Positions 43,066 to 50,440 of a stretch of 64,000 nucleotides of DNA are shown here, in pieces. Under the pieces are notes generated by a model. It saw only the letters and a list, made by a program, of their open reading frames with translations. It did no database searches and was not told the DNA's origin. This DNA comes from DTU024 sp964518875 (lineage in GTDB: Bacteria; Bacillota; Clostridia; Christensenellales; Aristaeellaceae), in assembly GCA_964518875.1 (NCBI GenBank), contig CAZFHI010000001.1:1-64000 (forward strand). Reading direction: 5' to 3'. Positions within the stretch are counted from its first letter, which is position 1. Every line of letters starts with the position of its first letter. The position numbers were made by a program, and so were the translations under genes.

Positions 43066-43257
43066 CAACAATATCCCAATTTACTAACGAAATATGGTAT
43101 AATGGACACGGAAAAGAATGTCAGCAAATATGCAGCAACAAACGACAAGGAAATGTTTGCTGAAACTTTCAGTGAATACTATGGTGGGGATAATCCACGT
43201 GAATTTGCAACAATATTCGGGAAAAAGCTTGATGCTATTTTGAAAGGGGTGAAATAA
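43066..43257 (+). pseudogene. Remnant of a phage minor-head (MuF-type) zincin C-terminus
   Basis: The frame reads NVSKYAATNDKEMFAETFSEYYGGDNPREFATIFGKKLDAIL, which is the C-terminal end of the metalloprotease-like domain that trails phage minor head proteins (VSxYAxTNxxExFAExF). The catalytic HExxH part upstream is missing. The first usable ATG is 43102, without a ribosome site. Probably debris from a phage structural gene. Confidence 0.5.
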
Positions 43258-43258
43258 G

Positions 43259-43423
43259 TTGATTACATCACCTGAATCCATGAAACAGGGTTATGTAACG
43301 GTGAAAAATGGAAAATGGGAAATTAAGCCAGATGCCCCGCAATGGGCAAAAGATGAATTTGCTGAACTTATGGACGCTTTATCTGCTGAACCAGATGAAG
43401 ATGATATTGTTACACAATATTGA
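43259..43423 (+). CDS. 54-residue phage-type protein
   Basis: TTG at 43259 with AAAGGGG nine bases upstream; acidic small protein with VKNGKWEIKPDAPQWAKDEFAELMDAL. Such short proteins occur next to phage head genes; function unknown. Confidence 0.6.
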   Translation: MITSPESMKQGYVTVKNGKWEIKPDAPQWAKDEFAELMDALSAEPDEDDIVTQY

Positions 43424-43514
43424 TTGAAACTTTAATTTTAAACACCGCCTAAGTTATTACGTTTAGACAATTTATATTTAATATTGTTAATGAGATTATG
43501 GAAGGGGTGGGGAA

Positions 43515-43712
43515 ATGACACAGGATGATATTTTAACCTTTGCAAAAGAAAATGGTTATGATGGAGCCGTGTATCTTAAAGAATGGAACGGGTACCAATG
43601 TTATGAACCAACTATTGGCGATAGAATTTCCTATATAGGCTTACCCCTTGTAATTCTTACTAAGGGGAACACCATTAGATTATCAACGCCCGAAGAAGCA
43701 ATGATTATTTGA
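43515..43712 (+). CDS. 65-residue phage-type protein
   Basis: Small protein (FAKENGYDGAVYLKEWNGYQCYEP) with GAAGGGGTGGGG upstream of the ATG. Resembles the short end-piece of phage barrel-like or ADP-ribosyltransferase-like head proteins only loosely; unknown function. Followed by a terminator. Confidence 0.55.
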   Translation: MTQDDILTFAKENGYDGAVYLKEWNGYQCYEPTIGDRISYIGLPLVILTKGNTIRLSTPEEAMII

Positions 43713-43732
43713 AAATTTAATTTTAAACACTA

Positions 43733-43755
43733 ACCGCCCATGCAGGCGGTTTTTT
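43733..43755 (+). terminator. Terminator after the small phage-type genes
   Basis: ACCGCC/GGCGGT stem (43733-43738/43745-43750), 6-base loop, then T-run. Confidence 0.85.
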
Positions 43756-43812
43756 AACACCCTTTGACAGGCACGGGCATTAAGCCCAAAGCAAGAAAAA
43801 ATTAGAAAATTC

Positions 43813-43980
43813 TTAAAAATCTATGCTTGGATCAGTATCAAAATCCACTACAAAGGGATTGTTCTGTTCCAAGCATTTTTTTACCCCACTTACCTCATTG
43901 TCAGGCGTTCCCTGCATCATGAATAAAGGGAATGATTCATTAAAGCAATCACGGTATTTAAGCAACCAATCTTTAAGCAT
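43813..43980 (-). CDS. 55-residue phage-type protein on the minus strand
   Basis: MLKDWLLKYRDCFNESFPLFMMQGT then EVSGVKKCLEQNNPFVVDF, resembling conserved tiny phage proteins with a KYxxxFxxxFPLF start. AAAGG lies about 11 bases before the ATG at 43980. It runs against all neighbours and fills an otherwise empty 275-base gap. Function unknown. Confidence 0.6.
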   Translation of the reverse strand: MLKDWLLKYRDCFNESFPLFMMQGTPDNEVSGVKKCLEQNNPFVVDFDTDPSIDF

Positions 43981-44032
43981 ATTTATCACAGCCTTTCATA
44001 ATCAGTACAACATAAATAGAGGGGAATCAACC

Positions 44033-44461
44033 TTGAAAGAAAAACTAAAAAAAGCTAAAAATCATCTAAAATCATGGGGACATTCAAAACTGTTTGCAGA
44101 AGCTAACACAGCAGAAATAGAATCTTTGGAAAAATTGATAAAAGAATTGAAATATCATGATCCTAAAGAAAATGGTTGTTTTAAGAATAGTTTTATCCGG
44201 CTTCGACAAACACAAAAAGAAATAGCTAATGAAACAAAACAACTTGAAGCTGCTGACAAACAAACAGCTAATATGATCAAAAACCTTGGTGATGAAGAAT
44301 TATCAAATTTGTTAGAATTAAGGTATTGGCAACAAATGCTATGGGCTGAGATTGCAGAACAAACATCGTATAGTGAATCGAAGGTGTTTGTAATGCATCA
44401 GAAAGTCCTTTTGCTTGTTTATCAACAGATCATGGTAAATTATGATATAATTAGTGAATAA
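44033..44461 (+). CDS. ArpU/sigma-like late phage regulator
   Basis: 142 residues. Helical N-terminal part, then a sigma-70 region-4-like HTH at the end: LLELRYWQQMLWAEIAEQTSYSESKVFVMHQKVL. This matches ArpU/RinA-like phage transcription activators that switch on late genes. TTG at 44033 has AGAGGGG upstream; the longer in-frame reading from 43823 is the antisense of the small minus-strand gene. Confidence 0.75.
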   Translation: MKEKLKKAKNHLKSWGHSKLFAEANTAEIESLEKLIKELKYHDPKENGCFKNSFIRLRQTQKEIANETKQLEAADKQTANMIKNLGDEELSNLLELRYWQQMLWAEIAEQTSYSESKVFVMHQKVLLLVYQQIMVNYDIISE

Positions 44462-44484
44462 AACAACAAGGCGGTGTGATTAAC

Positions 44485-44715
44485 ATGATATTTCAATGTA
44501 AAACAAGTTTATGTACATTTACGCTCAGGCAATTATCTAATGGATATTGGGGTATTTTTATTGGTGATGAATGCTTTTCAGGGTGTTCAACAATTGAAGC
44601 GGCAATTGATGATATTAGATGTGGTGTAACTGGTCATGAAAGATGGGATGATTGTTACCTTGAAGCATATGACGAAGTTCCAGAGGATATTCAGGAATGG
44701 GAAATTGTGGGTTAA
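44485..44715 (+). CDS. 76-residue protein of unknown function
   Basis: Short acidic protein (FTLRQLSNGYWGIFIGDECFSGCSTIEAAIDDIRCG). AAGGCGGTG sits before the ATG at 44485; a GTG at 44476 is too close to it. No recognisable fold. Confidence 0.58.
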   Translation: MIFQCKTSLCTFTLRQLSNGYWGIFIGDECFSGCSTIEAAIDDIRCGVTGHERWDDCYLEAYDEVPEDIQEWEIVG

Positions 44716-44737
44716 TTTCAAAACAGTGACAGATGAT

Positions 44738-44746
44738 TGCTATAAT
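44738..44746 (+). promoter_or_regulatory. Probable extended -10 promoter of the accessory cassette
   Basis: TGCTATAAT with no good -35; about 90 bases before the Ntn-hydrolase gene. A TTGACA near 44767 lacks a good -10. Confidence 0.4.
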
Positions 44747-44839
44747 TACCAAATCGGAGTGTGATTGACAAGGGTTTTGCTTTATGTAAACGGATGAGAA
44801 TGATAATTAGTTTCTTTTGCTAATTGAAAGGAGCGTTAA

Positions 44840-45556
44840 ATGTCTTTAATTGTTACAGTCTATGTCAAGGAAGGCATAGTCATGGCAAGTGATAGCCGTG
44901 TTTCGTTCAACCGTTCAATTATATCCAATGGGAAAATTGTTGAACAAATAGGTATTCATGCTTCCAATACAACTTATAAAACATTCTTGTGTCCTAACAA
45001 TGCAGGAATCTCAGCTTGTGGTGATGCAAGCATTAACAATACGCCTATTGCAGGCTACCTTGAGCAGTTTATTAGGGAAGAGATTACTAATGGAACACAG
45101 GTTTCTGAAATGCCTGAAAAGCTAATTAACTATTTTCAAAAACTTTCACCCTCTCTAAATGCCACATTTCATGTGGCAGGTTATGAGGGGGATGATATTC
45201 CACATCAATCAATATATCGGATAAACACTCAAGGGCCTTCAACAACGTTAATATCATCACCCGAAGTATGGGGAGCCACTTGGGATGGAGAAGCTGAGAT
45301 ATTGAGAAGGCTTCTTACAGAGTTCACACTGACTATTGAGAACGAACCAAGGGTGATAATTCCGAAGATGGATATACCTTTTCAGTTTTTTACACTTCAG
45401 GACGCAATCGATTTTTCAATGTATGCAATAGACACTACAATAAAAACCATGAAGTTTTGTGTTATGCCAGAAAGTGTGGGATTTCCTGTTGATATACTTG
45501 TAATTAAGCCAGATGAATCATTTTGGATCAGTAGAAAAGAACTAACTGTTAGATAG
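44840..45556 (+). CDS. Stand-alone proteasome-like Ntn hydrolase
   Basis: 238 residues. SLIVTVYVKEGIVMASDSRVS matches the opening strand of 20S proteasome/HslV subunits; GISACGDASI matches their GxxxxGDA turn. Aligned on D18 (proteasome D17) and K47 (proteasome K33, in YKTF), the nucleophile position is Ser2, exposed once Met1 is removed, so this may be an N-terminal serine hydrolase. No propeptide. ATG behind GAAAGGAG. It pairs with the zinc/HNH-like gene 12 bases downstream at the accessory end of the satellite, where interference or defence genes often sit. Substrate unknown. Confidence 0.72.
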   Translation: MSLIVTVYVKEGIVMASDSRVSFNRSIISNGKIVEQIGIHASNTTYKTFLCPNNAGISACGDASINNTPIAGYLEQFIREEITNGTQVSEMPEKLINYFQKLSPSLNATFHVAGYEGDDIPHQSIYRINTQGPSTTLISSPEVWGATWDGEAEILRRLLTEFTLTIENEPRVIIPKMDIPFQFFTLQDAIDFSMYAIDTTIKTMKFCVMPESVGFPVDILVIKPDESFWISRKELTVR

Positions 45557-45568
45557 AGGAAGAGTAGC

Positions 45569-46066
45569 ATGCAAATCAATCTAAGCAGTTGTGCATTGTG
45601 TGGCGCAGTTACGGACTTACAATTATCGCATATCATCCCCAAATTTGTTTTTCGAATGCTAACAAAAACCAGTGTAGGAAAGCTTAGAGGTGGAATGAAT
45701 CCGAATGTTCCAATACAAGATGGTGAAAAGCATTATATGCTATGCAAACAGTGCGAAGAACTGTTTAGCACTTATGAAACAGAGTTTGCCACCAAAATCT
45801 TCTATCCTTTTCAAGAGGGCACACAGAAGCGTTTCCAATATGATGAGTGGTTACAAAAATTCATAGTATCGGTTAGCTGGAGATCGCTCTATTTGGATCT
45901 AACTGATTTTGTCAGCAACAAGATAGGAAGTGCCTATGCTATTAGCAATTTAGCAACCTGTGAACAGACCATGAGGAATTTTCTGTTAGGCCAACGAAAT
46001 GACATAGGGAATATTGAAAACCATATTACTGTATTCCCCTGTTTTGAACAAATAATTGAACCATAA
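45569..46066 (+). CDS. HNH-like zinc protein, possibly C-terminally truncated
   Basis: 165 residues. CALCGAVTDLQLSHIIPKFVFRML then YMLCKQCEELFSTYETEF gives CxxC, LSHIIPK and CxxC, the arrangement of a treble-clef HNH-type domain; the second half (KFIVSVSWRSLYLDL) belongs to the same kind of uncharacterised protein. Related proteins I recall run on well beyond this length, so the stop, about 100 bases from attR, may mark a truncated end. ATG behind GAGGAAG. Likely translated together with the Ntn hydrolase. Confidence 0.65.
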   Translation: MQINLSSCALCGAVTDLQLSHIIPKFVFRMLTKTSVGKLRGGMNPNVPIQDGEKHYMLCKQCEELFSTYETEFATKIFYPFQEGTQKRFQYDEWLQKFIVSVSWRSLYLDLTDFVSNKIGSAYAISNLATCEQTMRNFLLGQRNDIGNIENHITVFPCFEQIIEP

Positions 46067-46109
46067 TTTGTTTATCGGAAGAGCATAAATTTATTGAACT
46101 GGAACCACG

Positions 46110-46120
46110 TAGCCACCAAA
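46110..46120. repeat. Integrase arm-type repeat (right)
   Basis: TAGCCACCAAA, ten of eleven bases as in the left repeats; the flanking CG before it is also shared. Confidence 0.6.
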
Positions 46121-46160
46121 CGGGCTGAAAACCTTTGATTTATCTATACTGTCCCGAATT

Positions 46161-46168
46161 GCGCACCA
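46161..46168 (+). repeat. attR core
   Basis: GCGCACCA, with AT one base upstream as in the tRNA end (AT-N-GCGCACCA). TGTCCCG lies just before it, as it does in the tRNA variable arm. Confidence 0.65.
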
Positions 46169-46173
46169 TATTA

Positions 46174-46196
46174 TCCCGAATTATTCGGGATTTTTT
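46174..46196 (+). terminator. Probable original tRNA-Lys terminator, now displaced
   Basis: TCCCGAA/TTCGGGA stem, 3-base loop, T6. Five bases beyond the attR core; in the uninterrupted chromosome it would directly follow the tRNA CCA. The following 46197-46307 holds no gene; it contains a loose direct repeat of CCGCGC-CTTTAA-type sequence. Confidence 0.75.
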
Positions 46197-46307
46197 ATTT
46201 ACGCTAAATTACCGCGCCTTTAATACGTTAAATTATTTTGCATCGAATGTTTTTATTTCGCTTGTATGCCGCGCTTTTAAAGCGTATTAAATTGCTTTTG
46301 CGTAGCG

Positions 46308-47312
46308 TTATTTTAAGTTCTTTTTCATCGCTACAAACTGCGCGGCGGGCTTAAGCCCCGCTCTTAAATATATTTTTTTAGCGGGGTTGTTTGAGCCGGT
46401 ATAAAGAGATACAAACTCCGCATTTTCGTTTTTAAAGGCGTCAAGGAGCAGATTAAAAAGCGCTTCGCCTATACGCCGCCTGCCAAAGCCCGGGTCTACG
46501 CAAAGCCCGGTAAACCAGCCACGCTTATCCTTCTGCAAGTCGACAGGCCCTGTAAAGCCCACCATACGCCCTTCATATACGGCGGCGAGTATTTTTCTTG
46601 GTTTTTTGGGCGGCGTGCCGTCCGCAAAAAAACGCGGGTCTGAATTGCCGCGGTTTTCCTTATGCGCGCGTATTTCTGAAGCTATGGAGTTTCGCCAGTA
46701 TTCGCTTTTAACGTTGTCGCAAAGCCTGTTAAACTCCACGTCAAAGTTTTTAAGCTCTCCTACCTCTATGCCTTCCCGTTCAAGGCTCGCTATGACAGAA
46801 AATATTTCATCCGGCATAGTAAAGCCATCAAGCTCCCTGTACATAGCCGTTTCTTCATGCGTGGCGCAAAAGCCCGAGCTTTTAAAAAATCTTAGCGCTT
46901 GGCTTTTATTATATACGCCGGGGATTTTATTGTGCGTGCGTCGGCTTTCAGGTATGCGCCAGCCAAGCTCCGCCGGATTCATGTGGTCTATAAGGAGCGT
47001 GTCGAAGCCCTTTTCCTTTGCCAAGCTTTCAAGCTTTAAAACAAGCGCCTTGCCTGTTCCTTTGTTCCTGTGATTATGTTTTACTATAATAAGCGTTAAG
47101 TAAATTCCCTTTTCGGCTACGTTCGCTAAAACAAAGCCAATAAGCTCCCCGTTTTCTTCCGCAGCCAAAAACAAGCTGTCCTGTCTTTTTAACGCGCTTT
47201 CAAACGCACGCTTAGTTATCGGAAGGTACAGCGCTTCTTTTTGGTTTACAAAATCACAAAAAACGCCGTACGCTTCGTTTATGTATTTTTCTTCGTTCAG
47301 CAGTATTTTCAT
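46308..47312 (-). CDS. Double GNAT-domain acetyltransferase
   Basis: 334 residues with two GNAT folds. The first (about 1-155) has LIIVKHNHRNKGTGKALV, an acetyl-CoA loop; the second (about 215-334) has LCVDPGFGRRRIGEALFN and YLRAGLKPAAQFVAMKK. Target unknown; amino sugars, peptides or antibiotics are all possible. It overlaps anmK by four bases, so it belongs to the cell-wall recycling operon and may act on an imported muropeptide or sugar (inference). Confidence 0.88.
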   Translation of the reverse strand: MKILLNEEKYINEAYGVFCDFVNQKEALYLPITKRAFESALKRQDSLFLAAEENGELIGFVLANVAEKGIYLTLIIVKHNHRNKGTGKALVLKLESLAKEKGFDTLLIDHMNPAELGWRIPESRRTHNKIPGVYNKSQALRFFKSSGFCATHEETAMYRELDGFTMPDEIFSVIASLEREGIEVGELKNFDVEFNRLCDNVKSEYWRNSIASEIRAHKENRGNSDPRFFADGTPPKKPRKILAAVYEGRMVGFTGPVDLQKDKRGWFTGLCVDPGFGRRRIGEALFNLLLDAFKNENAEFVSLYTGSNNPAKKIYLRAGLKPAAQFVAMKKNLK

Positions 47313-48454
47313 GCGCGTTCAAATGCGGGCGGGTAAACTATGCTGCCAAGGGGCACCGGAATCTTTGCGCCCGTAACGGAAGGCAGATTGCCGCTTCTTC
47401 TGTTCATGGTTTCCCTGCCTATTACAGCAAAAGCTACCGCTTCCTTAGCGTCTGAAGAAAAGCCCATATCCTCCTGCGTAATTACGCTGCAGTTTTTAAA
47501 GAGCTGTTTAATCATAGCGCGCAGAGCCGCGTTATGCGCGCCTCCCCCTGAAAGCACTATTTTTTGTAAATTCGGGCAGCGCGGAAAAACATAAAGCTCA
47601 TAATTCCTATACATGGTTTTGGCTGTGTACATTGTTGCCGTCGCTATAAAATCCAAGGGCGCTATATCTTTATGCGAATTTATCTGCTCGTTTACAAACT
47701 GCTCGCCATAAAGCTCCCTCCCTGTTGATTTTGGCGGCTTCATGTCGACAAAGGGTATTTCCATCCACTCATTAAGCAATAAATCAACTACGTTGCCGGA
47801 CTTTGCAAGCTCGCCCGACTTATCGTAAGGCCTGTCAAAAAAACGTCTTGCAAGGGCGTCTATTATCATATTGGCGGGGCCTGTGTCAAAGGCAAAAACG
47901 TCGTCTTTTGAAGCGTTCGCAGGTATAACAGTAACGTTGCCTATGCCGCCTAAATTTTGCAACGCTATATCATCCTTCCCGCGGTACAGTATGTATTCTG
48001 CGAACGGCACGAGAGGCGCTCCCTGCCCGCCTGCCGCCATGTCCATCGCCCGCATTGAGCTTACGACAGGCACCCCCGTTTCATACGCTATTACTGAAGG
48101 CTCCCCAAGCTGCAGCGTTGAAGGCGCAAGCGCGCCCTGTTCAAACGGTATATGGTAAACCGTCTGCCCGTGCGACGCTATGGCGCTTACCTTTTTAATG
48201 TCAAAATCAAGGCTTTCGCACAGCATTTTGGCCGTATCCGCAAAATAGCGTCCCAATGAAAAGTTAAGGCTGCACGTAAGCGCTATGTTGGATTTATCAA
48301 GCGAGCAGCAGTCCATGATTTCACGCCTTAAATTTTTAGGCATAGGGTTTGTAATAAAGCCGGACAGCTTGACGCTGTCCTTGTCAAAGGCGACAAGCGC
48401 CGCGTCGCAGCCGTCAAGCGACGTGCCGCTCATAAGGCCTATATAATACTCCAT
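47309..48454 (-). CDS. anmK: Anhydro-N-acetylmuramic acid kinase
   Basis: 381 residues. GLMSGTSLDGCDAALVAF at the start is the AnmK phosphate loop, FDTGPANMIIDAL and LSGGGAHNAAL follow. Converts 1,6-anhydro-MurNAc plus ATP to MurNAc-6-phosphate in peptidoglycan recycling. ATG behind GGAGG, one base after oppF. Confidence 0.96.
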   Translation of the reverse strand: MEYYIGLMSGTSLDGCDAALVAFDKDSVKLSGFITNPMPKNLRREIMDCCSLDKSNIALTCSLNFSLGRYFADTAKMLCESLDFDIKKVSAIASHGQTVYHIPFEQGALAPSTLQLGEPSVIAYETGVPVVSSMRAMDMAAGGQGAPLVPFAEYILYRGKDDIALQNLGGIGNVTVIPANASKDDVFAFDTGPANMIIDALARRFFDRPYDKSGELAKSGNVVDLLLNEWMEIPFVDMKPPKSTGRELYGEQFVNEQINSHKDIAPLDFIATATMYTAKTMYRNYELYVFPRCPNLQKIVLSGGGAHNAALRAMIKQLFKNCSVITQEDMGFSSDAKEAVAFAVIGRETMNRRSGNLPSVTGAKIPVPLGSIVYPPAFERA

Positions 48455-48455
48455 A

Positions 48456-49427
48456 TCAGTCCTCCAAAGGGTAGTGGCAGGCTACGAGCCTGTCCTTATA
48501 TTCCAAAAGCTTTGGTTTTTCTTTAAAGCAGATATCCCCGGCTCTTTCGCAGCGCGTGTTGAACGGGCAGCCTTCTGGCGGATTCACAGGGTTTGGCACC
48601 TCGCCCTTAAGGTGCTTCCGCTTGCGCTTTACTTTAGGGTCAAGTTTTGGCACGGCGTCAAGAAGCGCCCTTGAGTACGGGTGCATCGGGTGATTATATA
48701 TAAGTTTGGTATCCCCCGTTTCCATTACGGATCCTAAATACATTACCGCTAATTCGTGGCTTATAAAGCGCACCACGTTAAGGTCGTGCGATATAAATAT
48801 CATGGAAAGCTGCATTTCTTTCTGCAAAGCTATAAGCAGATTTATAACCTGCGCCTGTATGGATACGTCAAGCGCCGAAACAGGCTCGTCCGCCACTACA
48901 AAGCGCGGCTTGGTTATAAGCGCCCTCGCTATTGAAATGCGCTGCTTCTGCCCGCCTGAAAACTGGTGAGGGTAACGCCAGAGCTGGTCCTCCGTCATGC
49001 CTATTTTCTCAATCATATCAAGTATGCGCTTATCAAGCTCCGCCTGCCTTAACTTAAAATGGGTCTTAAGAGGCTCCGCTAAAAGCTCGTACACGTTCAT
49101 GCGTGGGTTAAGGGAAGCGTAAGGGTTTTGAAATATGAACTGCATGTCCCGCCTTTTTAAGCGCATTTCTTCATCGCTTAAGCGGCTTAAGTCTTCCCCT
49201 TCAAAAATCACCTGTCCCGCCGTCGGCTTTATAAGCCTTACTATGCTTAATCCCGTTGTGCTTTTGCCGCAGCCGGATTCCCCGACAAGCGCGAACACCT
49301 GCTTTTTCTTTACTTCAAAGCTTACGTCTTCCACCGCGCGCACGTAGCCCACCGTCTTTCTTATTACGCCTTCCTTAACGGGGAAATACATTTTAAGGTG
49401 TTTTACTTCTAAAATATTGTCGTTCAC
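48456..49427 (-). CDS. oppF: Oligopeptide ABC transporter ATP-binding protein OppF
   Basis: 323 residues. LVGESGCGKSTTG (Walker A), FSGGQKQRISIARAL (signature), VADEPVSALD (Walker B) and the C-terminal oligopeptide-transporter zinc/iron-cluster-like region GCPFNTRCERAGDIC. The GTG start overlaps the oppD stop (GTGA). Confidence 0.94.
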   Translation of the reverse strand: MNDNILEVKHLKMYFPVKEGVIRKTVGYVRAVEDVSFEVKKKQVFALVGESGCGKSTTGLSIVRLIKPTAGQVIFEGEDLSRLSDEEMRLKRRDMQFIFQNPYASLNPRMNVYELLAEPLKTHFKLRQAELDKRILDMIEKIGMTEDQLWRYPHQFSGGQKQRISIARALITKPRFVVADEPVSALDVSIQAQVINLLIALQKEMQLSMIFISHDLNVVRFISHELAVMYLGSVMETGDTKLIYNHPMHPYSRALLDAVPKLDPKVKRKRKHLKGEVPNPVNPPEGCPFNTRCERAGDICFKEKPKLLEYKDRLVACHYPLED

Positions 49428-50431
49428 GCTTCCTGCTCCTCGCTGTGCAAAAAGCACCTGCATTTATGATTAGGGGCAATTTCAACAAGCGCCGGAAGCC
49501 CTTCAAGACATCTTTCCAAGCGCCTTGAGCAGCGGTCGTAAAAGCGGCAGTGCTTTTTTAATTCCCCTCCCGCGGGCACAGAGCCTGGTATTGAAAACAG
49601 CGTGTCCCCGCCTTCGTTTAATGAATATATTGATTTTAAAAGTCCTTTGGTATACGGGTGCGCCGGGTTTGAAAAAAGCTCCTCGGCTGAAGTTTCTTCA
49701 ACTACATGGCCTGAGTAAAACACGGCGACGCGGTCGCTTGTTTCAGCTATAACGCCTAAGTCGTGCGTAATCATGATTATAGAAGCGTCTTTTTCTTGCT
49801 GGAGATTGTTTATAAGGTCCAGTATCTGCGCCTGTATCGTAACGTCAAGCGCCGTTGTCGGCTCGTCCGCTATAAGCAGCTTGGGGGAATTTATAAGCGC
49901 TATCGCTATCATAATGCGCTGAAGCTGCCCGCCTGAAAGCTGATGCGGGTAGCTTTTAAGGGTCTGCTCTATGCGCGGTATGTTCACCTGGCGCAGCACC
50001 TCTTTGCAGCGGTCAAGCTTTTCATTTTCTCCCATGTTGGGGAAATGAAACTCAAGCGCTTCCTTCATTTGCCTTTCTATTGTAAATATTGGGTCCAGGG
50101 ACGTCATGGGTTCCTGAAATATCATGGAAATTTCCCTGCCGCGTATTTTTCTTATCTTTTCTTTGGGGCAGGAAAACAAATCCACCTTTGAAAGCGTGGG
50201 CGAATCGAACACAGCGGTGCCTGAAGCCACTTTTAAAGGATACGGCAATAGCCCCATAAGGCTGTTCGCCGTAATGCTCTTGCCGCAGCCGGACTCCCCC
50301 ACTATGCCAAGGCATTCCCTGCGGGGAACGTTTAAGTCCACCTTATCTAACAGGCGCACGGTTTTCTTCTTGCGCTGCGTTGTAATGCGCAGGTCTTTTA
50401 TTTCAACCAGATTGCTTTTTATTTTTTCCAT
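49424..50431 (-). CDS. oppD: Oligopeptide ABC transporter ATP-binding protein OppD
   Basis: 335 residues. GIVGESGCGKSITAN (Walker A), QLSGGQLQRIMIAIAL (signature), IADEPTTALDVTIQAQ (Walker B), and a Cys-rich C-terminus (HCRFYDRCSRRLERC). Partner of OppF; powers import. ATG 50431, nine bases after oppC. Confidence 0.94.
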   Translation of the reverse strand: MEKIKSNLVEIKDLRITTQRKKKTVRLLDKVDLNVPRRECLGIVGESGCGKSITANSLMGLLPYPLKVASGTAVFDSPTLSKVDLFSCPKEKIRKIRGREISMIFQEPMTSLDPIFTIERQMKEALEFHFPNMGENEKLDRCKEVLRQVNIPRIEQTLKSYPHQLSGGQLQRIMIAIALINSPKLLIADEPTTALDVTIQAQILDLINNLQQEKDASIIMITHDLGVIAETSDRVAVFYSGHVVEETSAEELFSNPAHPYTKGLLKSIYSLNEGGDTLFSIPGSVPAGGELKKHCRFYDRCSRRLERCLEGLPALVEIAPNHKCRCFLHSEEQEA

Positions 50432-50440
50432 ACGCCCTCC

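Larger units (their letters stand above)
35062..46168. mobile_element. Integrated PICI/SaPI-like phage satellite
   Basis: 11.1 kb, visibly A+T-richer than the flanks. Left edge at the tRNA-Lys 3' end; right edge at a second copy of GCGCACCA (46161-46168). Gene plan: int and XRE repressor leftward; Cro-like regulator, unknown gene, prim-pol/SF3 helicase, candidate iteron origin, small HTH genes, lone TerS-like gene, small phage-type genes, ArpU-like regulator, then a two-gene accessory cassette rightward. No capsid, portal, tail or large terminase was seen, which argues for a satellite rather than a full prophage. No relaxase or conjugation genes were seen. A decayed prophage remnant is the main alternative. 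Confidence 0.8.

Noticed and set aside
43823..44032. N-terminal extension of the ArpU-like gene
   Set aside because: Antisense to the small minus-strand gene, whereas the TTG at 44033 has a good ribosome site and gives a normal-length regulator.
44766..44790. TTGACA near 44767 as the main promoter of the Ntn-hydrolase gene
   Set aside because: No acceptable -10 lies 16-18 bases downstream.
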